A model generated the notes under the pieces. The model ran no database searches. It was given only the letters and a program-made list of their open reading frames with translations, and had not been told where the DNA came from. A stretch of 64,000 bases of DNA, taken from assembly GCA_034769895.1 (NCBI GenBank), contig CM068373.1, positions 435,345,080-435,409,079 on the forward strand. The letters run 5' to 3'. Shown piece by piece: positions 56,840-64,000 of this stretch. The stretch's first letter is position 1. Each line of letters begins with the position of its first letter. This DNA comes from Magicicada septendecula. Its lineage: Eukaryota > Arthropoda > Insecta > Hemiptera > Cicadidae. Position numbers and translations under genes: made by a program.

Positions 56840-57681
56840 CTTCTTCTTTTTCTTAGTCATCCTCTTCCACCTATCAGGTGTCAAGGTTATGAGAGAGCTC
56901 TCCATTCTGTTCTGCCCAGTGCCAAAACCCTAGCACGGAACCAAACTGCTCCTCTACCTTCTACACTCTTCTCGAAGTTATCCTCCATTTTGTTATGAGC
57001 CATACTCTTCCTCTTTCCAATGCCATTTTTGTGCCTCAATCACTTCTCATTCTCACCATGTGCCACAACCATCTCAACCTTTGCGCCTTCACTGTTGCAA
57101 CTATGTCCACTTCTCCACAAATGTCTCTTAGCTCATGATTCTTTTTTATTCTCCACATCTCTCCATCCCAGACTGCTCCATAAATTCTTCTCAGAATTTT
57201 CCTCTTGAAAACACCAAGGTTTTGTATATTTTCTTTTTGACATTTTTTGATACATTCCTGGATTGGAATATATTTTTTAATGCATAGAAAATTATGTTTC
57301 CTGCTGCTATTCTTGCTTTGATTTCTTTGCTTGTTTCAATATTTTCTGTAATTGTGCTTCCAAGATATTTGAATTCTTAGACCTCTTCAAAACTGAGGTT
57401 GCCAATTTTTATTCTTCCTTTCTCTCTTCTCTCATTCCTTGTCATCAAAATATACTTTGTTTTCTCTTCATTTATTTTTAATTTAGCCTTTTGTCATGGG
57501 GCTCTTTCCGCTTCCTGATATGCTGCCACTAGTGCTTGTCTTGTTCTTGCCATAATTACCATGTTGTCTGCATGTGGTAGGTATTGGCAGAATCTGTTAT
57601 ATATATTTCCTCCAGGGTTTATTTCTATCTTTCTTATACATCTCTCCAGTACTAAATTGAATATCACCGAGGAAAGAGGAT
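56840..57681 (-). pseudogene. LINE (RTE-like), copy b, 3' part
   Basis: Minus strand, downstream half of a reverse transcriptase split by LtrC. At the junction it encodes DPLSSVIFNLVLERCIRKIE, IYNRFCQYL and HADNMVIMARTR (a changed ADD catalytic motif). Farther on comes the C-terminal region shared with copy a. Several stops and frame shifts. Confidence 0.75.
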
Positions 57682-57685
57682 CACT

Positions 57686-58944
57686 TGTAATTTTCGAAAA
57701 TAATAAGTCACTGTGAGGGCGGCAATTGTAATTTAACAAACTACTTTGAATAATATTATTACATATATCTAACAAGATATGTATGACAAATACCATAATT
57801 TGGTATTACTGGTACTCACCAAATTCATTATTAGCCGGGCTCATTTTCTGCTTTTATACACTGTTTTATACCTAAGGGTTCCAGGGTCGGGTACAGGAAG
57901 ATTTCGAAACACAGTGGACGACACAATTGATAACACAATATTCTGGAGGTTAACCATTAATTTTAATTTCACTCTACGTTCGTGCATACAGAACCATGTG
58001 TTTACTATAATGACGTCAGGTGGCCTGACTCAAACAAAATGGCGGTTGCCTTTTTATATCTCGTGGTATTCTTTAATTGCTTTATTGTTGGATTAATATC
58101 AGTTTAACATTACTGCTGCAGCTTCAAAATTATGAATGAATAGAGGTTTAAACTTATTACACAAACCAATGCCCTCGGCATATGTTTTTTATGGCCATGC
58201 ATTCACTCTCTCATTTACACACTCAATTTTAGACCTGTACATTCTTTAATTCACAATTGAATATTAATGAGCTCATAAGATAGAAAATAATGAAAGGAAC
58301 TTCTCTGGTTAATCGGTGCTGATGTCCATCCGTTGATTGTGCTTGCTACCCATGGTGATGGGCGGTGTTCGCCTTTTTTAGTCTGCCGTTCAATTAGGTT
58401 GATATTACACTGAATTTACATTTTTAGTAACTGTATGCTAACAAGTTATATGAGCCTTTCTTGCTCCACTATAATGGCCAACATTTTGCCAATTGTATTT
58501 GAACTATTGTAAAATTTTGTGCACACAACGATACATCGCTGTGGCTGCTATGAAGAATGGCGTCGAAATGAGAACGAGGCAAATGTAAAATTGCGCTTGT
58601 GTGTGTGTATTTCTTACGTCATCCAGCTTTGTCTTGCTGGACAACGCCTCGTTACACACATTGTACTCAGTGCGTCATTGTTATTAGCGATGACGGAGCT
58701 GTGCTATAGCCCAATCATAATTCATATTGTTGTACTTCGTCATAAACACCGCCATGGTATATTTTGATGTTTTCACGTCCACCGGAGACCTTGGTGTTTT
58801 ACTCTGGCCGAATTTGCGTTGTTCCTTTTTTCAGAGGGACAATGTACCTAACCATTCTGTATGTTTTAATAATTACATAATATAAACATTGAAAATCCCC
58901 ATAATTCCCATAATTCTGGTACTGGGTCAGTCTGTACTGTTACA
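57686..58944 (-). repeat. LtrC 3' LTR (left copy)
   Basis: 1259 bp. Its minus-strand 3' end carries one 41-bp unit (57686-57726) with a primer-like GCCGCCCTCACAGTGAC, bounded by AATTACA and AAATTACA. ORFs within it (57779 and 58519) recur identically in the other LTR and look incidental. Confidence 0.95.
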
Positions 58945-60851
58945 AACCCCCTCAAGGAAAATTTTTGTGTCGAAACACAAAAAATTTCCTTGATTCATTC
59001 ACACTTTCCTAAAAGGATCAGTCTAGATACGTCACCACAACCCCTGTAACGTTACAAAAAAATTTATCATCACTTACCCTTGGTCCCATGATGTTGGTCG
59101 CACCCTCTGACCTTACTGGACTTCTCCTGAGAGATCCCTACACCATAAGGCCATGAGGCACTCTACACTCCTGTTCTGACGCTCCAGCCAGCCCAGGACT
59201 GCGGTCACAACACCACAAAACTCTGAAACATCCAATACAAAATTCAAAATAGTGGTATAATACACTTACATATCTACAACTGATATGTTCCCCTTTAGAC
59301 GCATTGGTTTGTGTTTGGGGCATTGGTTTGGTTTTAAAATCAACAGGTTCAACCTCACAACTACAAGACTTAGAATACCTTGATTTTTTACCACCACCTA
59401 AATCAATTTCTTACTTGTAAGAAAATAACAACATATCTATAACTACACACATAACACAATATATCAATAATTCTTTAATATACCCCCAAAATACCTTCAC
59501 CTAATTATTTCTACAAATTCAGCTTACAACTATCATGGCAGACACTGTTATTTAAATTCTATTGCCCAACTTAGATTCACTTCTTCTATTTTGTACATGG
59601 CAGCCTACTATAATATTTTTATCAATCTTCACTTGTAACTTTAGATTTTCAACTTTAGAATATACTATCTCTTAACACTTATTATCGTCATTACCCCTGT
59701 AACGACCTCCTAACCACACACTCTATTGCCCCCCAACATAATAAAACATCATAAAACATTGTACATTACATATTAACATTGTTACATTTACCTTACATTA
59801 AACAGTTTACATTTACATGACTTGTACCAAACTTTATCACATTACTACTTCAACAATTCTCTATTAACTTTTAATTATTTAACCTTCATTAGATTCTATA
59901 CAACAATTTCAAATTTATCCTTACCTTTCAGTTACAATTACCTTCCTATCATGAATTTCCCTTTTCTAACCCTTCTATCCTTACTCGTTTGGGTGACTCT
60001 CTTATTCATTATTTTCTCTGTCTTATTTTGGCATCTGTCAACCTAACCTTACTACCCCCTTTTCTCTACTAACAACCGCTTCTAACCATTAATATACATT
60101 TTGACACCAATATCTCTTAATAACCCCCTTCACAAATCCCATTTAAAACCTCTGGCACCGCGCATTTTTTGTACTAGTATGTGTGTATTCCCTCTAACCA
60201 ACTCATTCCCTTATTGGTTTCTGACCCTTTCAGATAACCCTTTCCGGCACACAACGGTCCACTCCCGTCTCAACATCTCTCGTTGGACTCCTACACCAAT
60301 ACCCTTATTACAAAATATCACCATCAACAACAAATATAATTACCATGCACATCACTCACCTCTACATATAATCACTAACCACTGTGTCCCTAAAATATCT
60401 AACACCTCTTTATATATCATCAACATCTCAACACTTTATTTTTCCTAACTCCCATTAACTCTAACTAACTAACTCCCATGCCTCTATTTATCACTATTTC
60501 CCAAACTCTTTACAACATTTCAACTTAATACACCATTAGAAAATTCATCACTTACCAACTAACAATACTTCTCAATAGCCAAATCTATTACCTGCTTAAT
60601 CATTTACTAACCCTTAGAACCTGAATCTCATAATATCATTTAAACTTCCTTCAGTTATTTAAAATCGTACAATACATGTTTACATAAAAATTACATAAAA
60701 TACACAACAGTAAATACACAAATACATAGACATCACTACACAAAAATATACAATTCACATAATCACTAAATCATTTACCATAATCAGTCCTAGTCAGTCC
60801 ATTTTTAAAACACTGTCCACACAATTAAATGTTCATAACACAATAGAAGGT
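58945..60851 (-). other. LtrC 3' non-coding region
   Basis: No credible ORF. The minus strand is A/G-rich. A decayed pol block like those of GypE and LtrB is recognisable mainly by its edges near 60130-60330 (ATTTTGTAATAAGGGT and GCGCGGTGCCAGAGG). The polypurine tract GAGGGGGTT (58945-58953, minus) adjoins the LTR. Confidence 0.7.
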
Positions 60852-61901
60852 CTACCCTCCATCGTTAAACAATAGTCTTATTTTTGGTCTGTACAATTTA
60901 TTTTTTATTAAATACATTATATTAACATCATTAATATAATACACATTTAAATTCTTATATTTTATAAAACCATAATTAATAGGGTTATTCCCTATCAATT
61001 CAACATACAACTTGTCACGATCGGTTATTGTCCTGTCACCTCCAGTATAATTCGTCACCACCAGATAAGTTACTAAGTCGTTATTTTCATTATCATCTCC
61101 TACTGCTATATCAGCTTCCTTACAAGGTAGGTACTTATTATTTTTATTATATATCATCTCTACACCTAACCTTTTCATAAACTCTTCATAATTTTTCTTT
61201 ACTTTATATATCTCAATTTCTCTCTTTCTCTCTCTCTCAAAACATTTCTCACCATCATACCAAGCTACACACTCTCTCTCCATATATGCAGGGGACTCTA
61301 CTACTTTATCCCTGCACCACCTGTGAAGTGCACAAAAAAAACCAGGGACCACTTTATTTGTAGACCTTTTGTCTTCCAAATACGCATTGAAGGCACTCTC
61401 GTCCTTCCTAAACACACGTGAAGTCTTTACTTCACCCCCTACTACAACATTACGGGAAAAATTTACCCCCTGCAACCCCTTTATCTGTAAATTCTCTCTA
61501 TACTTTCTCTCTAATTCATCAACACTTTTTATCACTTCATTATCAAATTCTACTCCCATTATACTTTTATCACCACTCTCAATACTCACACAATTATTTT
61601 CTAACACCATATTTGTAATTCTATTATCATAATTCTCACCACTACTTACCTTGTCTTTATTTTCATTCAATTTATATGATTCTCTACTATTCTCTACCCC
61701 CATTTTACTCTCGTTATTTTCATCTACTTGATTTAATTTGACATTTTGTAAAGTATTCTGCTTTTTTAGCTCACTCTCCAAACTATCTAATTTTGCATTA
61801 AGTGTACCATTCATTTGATTGAATTTGTCACTGATCAACGTGAACAATTTTTCTAATGAGATTTTGTTTTCCATTTCCATGCTATTATTATTTTCTGCCA
61901 T
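60852..61901 (-). CDS. LtrC single ORF: Gag-like start, unknown C-terminal domain
   Basis: Intact 349-residue frame, starting MAENNNSMEMENKISLEKL about 170 bp after the primer site. Residues 1-70 are charged and coiled-coil-like and resemble the GypE Gag start; about 70-140 is variable. From about 150 the sequence matches the third segment of the LtrB ORF: IEIYKVKKNYEEFMKRLG near 240, EADIAVGDD, TGGDRTITDRDKL near 290, and the end YRPKIRLLFNDGG. No zinc finger, protease, RT, membrane segment or other known domain is seen. It may be a packaging or trans-acting accessory protein of a non-autonomous family; this is inference from context. Confidence 0.85.
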   Translation of the reverse strand: MAENNNSMEMENKISLEKLFTLISDKFNQMNGTLNAKLDSLESELKKQNTLQNVKLNQVDENNESKMGVENSRESYKLNENKDKVSSGENYDNRITNMVLENNCVSIESGDKSIMGVEFDNEVIKSVDELERKYRENLQIKGLQGVNFSRNVVVGGEVKTSRVFRKDESAFNAYLEDKRSTNKVVPGFFCALHRWCRDKVVESPAYMERECVAWYDGEKCFERERKREIEIYKVKKNYEEFMKRLGVEMIYNKNNKYLPCKEADIAVGDDNENNDLVTYLVVTNYTGGDRTITDRDKLYVELIGNNPINYGFIKYKNLNVYYINDVNIMYLIKNKLYRPKIRLLFNDGG

Positions 61902-62070
61902 TTTGTATTTTAATATTTAAATGGTTATTTATCTTTATTTGTATTTGACTACGCAATTTACTCAACTCGTACTTAACTATTCAACTTCAACAACATAACC
62001 TCTCATTCATTATATATCGTCTTCTGTGTTTCTCCATCTATCTGTTTTATATAACTTAATTTTATATAAA

Positions 62071-62088
62071 GTCCCTGTTCGGGCGCCA
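62071..62088 (-). promoter_or_regulatory. LtrC primer-binding site, exact tRNA-Lys type
   Basis: The minus strand reads TGGCGCCCGAACAGGGAC, the standard 18-base complement of the tRNA-Lys 3' end, two bases after the 5' LTR. A diverged copy lies 41 bp away inside the LTR. Confidence 0.95.
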
Positions 62089-62090
62089 AT

Positions 62091-63348
62091 TGTAATTTTC
62101 GAAAATAATAAGTCACTGTGAGGGCGGCAATTGTAATTTAACAAACTACTTTGAATAATATTATTACATATATCTAACAAGATATGTATGACAAATACCA
62201 TAATTTGGTATTACTGGTACTCACCAAATTCATTATTAGCCGGGCTCATTTTCTGCTTTTATACACTGTTTTATACCTAAGGGTTCCAGGGTCGGGTACA
62301 GGAAGATTTCGAAACACAGTGGACGACACAATTGATAACACAATATTCTGGAGGTTAACCATTAATTTTAATTTCACTCTACGTTCGTGCATACAGAACC
62401 ATGTGTTTACTATAATGACGTCAGGTGGCCTGACTCAAACAAAATGGCGGTTGCCTTTTTATATCTCGTGGTATTCTTTAATTGCTTTATTGTTGGATTA
62501 ATATCAGTTTAACATTACTGCTGCAGCTTCAAAATTATGAATGAATAGAGGTTTAAACTTATTACACAAACCAATGCCCTCGGCATATGTTTTTTATGGC
62601 CATGCATTCACTCTCTCATTTACACACTCAATTTTAGACCTGTACATTCTTTAATTCACAATTGAATATTAATGAGCTCATAAGATAGAAAATAATGAAA
62701 GGAACTTCTCTGGTTAATCGGTGCTGATGTCCATCCGTTGATTGTGCTTGCTACCCATGGTGATGGCCGGTGTTCGCCTTTTTTAGTCTGCCGTTCAATT
62801 AGGTTGATATTACACTGAATTTACATTTTTAGTAACTGTATGCTAACAAGTTATATGAGCCTTTCTTGCTCCACTATAATGGCCAACATTTTGCCAATTG
62901 TATTTGAACTATTGTAAAATTTTGTGCACACAACGATACATCGCTGTGGCTGCTATGAAGAATGGCGTCGAAATGAGAACGAGGCAAATGTAAAATTGCG
63001 CTTGTGTGTGTGTATTTCTTACGTCATCCAGCTTTGTCTTGCTGGACAACGCCTCGTTACACACATTGTACTCAGTGCGTCATTGTTATTAGCGATGACG
63101 GAGCTGTGCTATAGCCCAATCATAATTCATATTGTTGTACTTCGTCATAAACACCGCCATGGTATATTTTGATGTTTTCACGTCCACCGGAGACCTTGGT
63201 GTTTTACTCTGGCCGAATTTGCGTTGTTCCTTTTTTCAGAGGGACAATGTACCTAACCATTCTGTATGTTTAATAATTACATAATATAAACATTGAAAAT
63301 CCCCATAATTCCCATAATTCTGGTACTGGGTCAATCTGTACTGTTACA
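62091..63348 (-). repeat. LtrC 5' LTR (right copy)
   Basis: 1258 bp, almost identical to the left copy, including the 41-bp PBS-like unit (62091-62131). Followed by target CACT. Confidence 0.95.
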
Positions 63349-63352
63349 CACT

Positions 63353-63595
63353 CACCCTGTCTTAGCCCCCTTTCCACTTTCAACTGTTTTGATAGAACTC
63401 CCTGTTTCCTTACCCTATTTATTGTTTGTGATATTTACATTTTTGTGAGATTATTCAATTTCTTGGGTATTCCAAAGCTCTCCATTGTCTGTAGTAAATA
63501 CTTCCTTTTTAAACTGTCATACGCCTGATTATAATCTACGTACAGTTGGTGGACGTCACTATTGGATTCGTAGCATTTTCCCAAACTCGACCAGA
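63353..63595 (-). pseudogene. LINE (RTE-like) copy b, upstream RT part
   Basis: Minus strand encodes GKCYESNSDVHQLYVDYNQA, then ESFGIPKKLNNL, a stop, and VRKQGVLSKQL, then RGLRQG at the LtrC junction. It continues in sense into 57681. DYNQAYDS holds the first catalytic Asp region. Sequence similarity is lost beyond 63595. Confidence 0.75.
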
Positions 63596-63941
63596 CAAGT
63601 TCGGTATCAGCTTATAACTTCCCTCATATTGTTTAGAAAAAAATTTAACATTTTTTCATTTTTAAAAAATATTTTTTTCTTTTTTACGAATGGTATAAAA
63701 TAATCTTTAATTTGAGTATTTGTGGTCATATTGTAACGAGACATTTTGGCCTACCTGGGGTAATATAAAGATCAGTGTATTTTGATAAAATAATATTTTG
63801 TGATGTAACGTAATTTTGGGAGACATAAACGTAAATTGATGATATGGTAAATTTTATTGGGACCAAATTAGAAAAGGAATTGTAAAATATTATTCATGAA
63901 TTATAACGACGTAGTAGGCAAACGGGCGAAATTGTGTCAAG
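63596..63941. other. Unassigned AT-rich sequence
   Basis: T-rich and A-rich runs only; no gene or repeat recognised. Confidence 0.4.
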
Positions 63942-64000
63942 CAGGCCCGGATCTATGGGGCGCAAAACCCCACAATGCGGGGGGGCCCGGACCCCCGGGG
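63942..64000. mobile_element. Possible hAT terminal end at window edge
   Basis: CAGGCCCGGATCTATGGGG, then GGGGGGGCCCGGACCCCC: a sudden switch from AT-rich to G/C-rich text like the ends of the hAT element at 46405. The rest lies outside the window. Confidence 0.35.

Larger units (their letters stand above)
57686..63348 (-). mobile_element. LtrC: young non-autonomous LTR retrotransposon
   Basis: 5663 bp with target duplicate CACT (57682-57685 and 63349-63352). Reading minus: 5' LTR 63348-62091, exact lysine-tRNA primer site, one 349-codon ORF, 1.9 kb of non-coding sequence, polypurine tract, and 3' LTR 58944-57686. The LTRs differ by two substitutions and one base of length by eye. It is inserted in the LINE reverse transcriptase at its GLRQGDPLS motif. 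There is no protease, RT or integrase, so enzymes must come from another element. Confidence 0.95.

Noticed and set aside
57779-58767. ORFs inside the LtrC left LTR, repeated at 62184-63172
   Set aside because: Identical because the LTRs are identical; no conservation beyond that and no domain.

Overview
This window is AT-rich arthropod (most likely insect) nuclear DNA, and almost all of it is transposable elements. The reasons are Ty3/Gypsy polyproteins with insect-style lysine-tRNA primer sites, piggyBac, hAT, Tigger-like, Penelope-like and RTE-like LINE remnants, and a few intron-bounded host-like exons. There are no operons, rRNA, tRNA or CRISPR. All names (GypA, GypE, LtrB, LtrC, solo LTR D) are labels used only in this answer.

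Layout. 1-16856: GypA-1, a Gypsy copy entered inside pol, interrupted at 2100-13123 by GypE, a complete 11.0 kb Gypsy element with near-identical 1158-bp LTRs, gag, protease-RT and RNaseH-integrase. 16857-27060: GypA-2, a second copy joined head-to-tail to GypA-1 through shared LTR sequence. It has gag, but protease and early RT are replaced by a displaced 3'-end segment. 27061-42467: an older relative, GypA-3, split by a 3.3-kb solo-LTR-like element (28023-31358) and a 9.2-kb DNA transposon (32304-41518) with a Mutator/Kolobok-like DDE transposase. That transposase gene is cut in two by the non-autonomous LTR element LtrB (34109-40229), whose right LTR carries a Penelope-derived hairpin with a hammerhead-like motif (38982-39256).

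42468-57681 is a patchwork of older debris: two deleted hAT elements, RTE-like LINE tails, Penelope RT/endonuclease pieces, an exon resembling M1 aminopeptidase (44204-44301), a second exon-like block (50769-50939), a 188-bp AC microsatellite, and a piggyBac element with TTAA ends (51900-54398) sitting in a Tigger-like MITE (51834-54912). 57686-63348 is LtrC, a very young non-autonomous LTR element related to LtrB with one intact 349-codon ORF. It interrupts a LINE reverse transcriptase.

How the parts relate. GypE is the only element with a near-complete set of retrotransposition functions. LtrB and LtrC share its polypurine tract, variants of its primer site, a Gag-like N-terminus and a decayed pol fragment in the 3' non-coding part, so they are probably mobilised by a GypE-like relative. 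Their ORF ends in a conserved domain I do not recognise. The main unusual signals are that unknown ORF, tandem primer-binding-site units absorbed into LTRs, a RanBP2-type zinc finger in GypE Gag, and several hammerhead-like motifs in Penelope debris.
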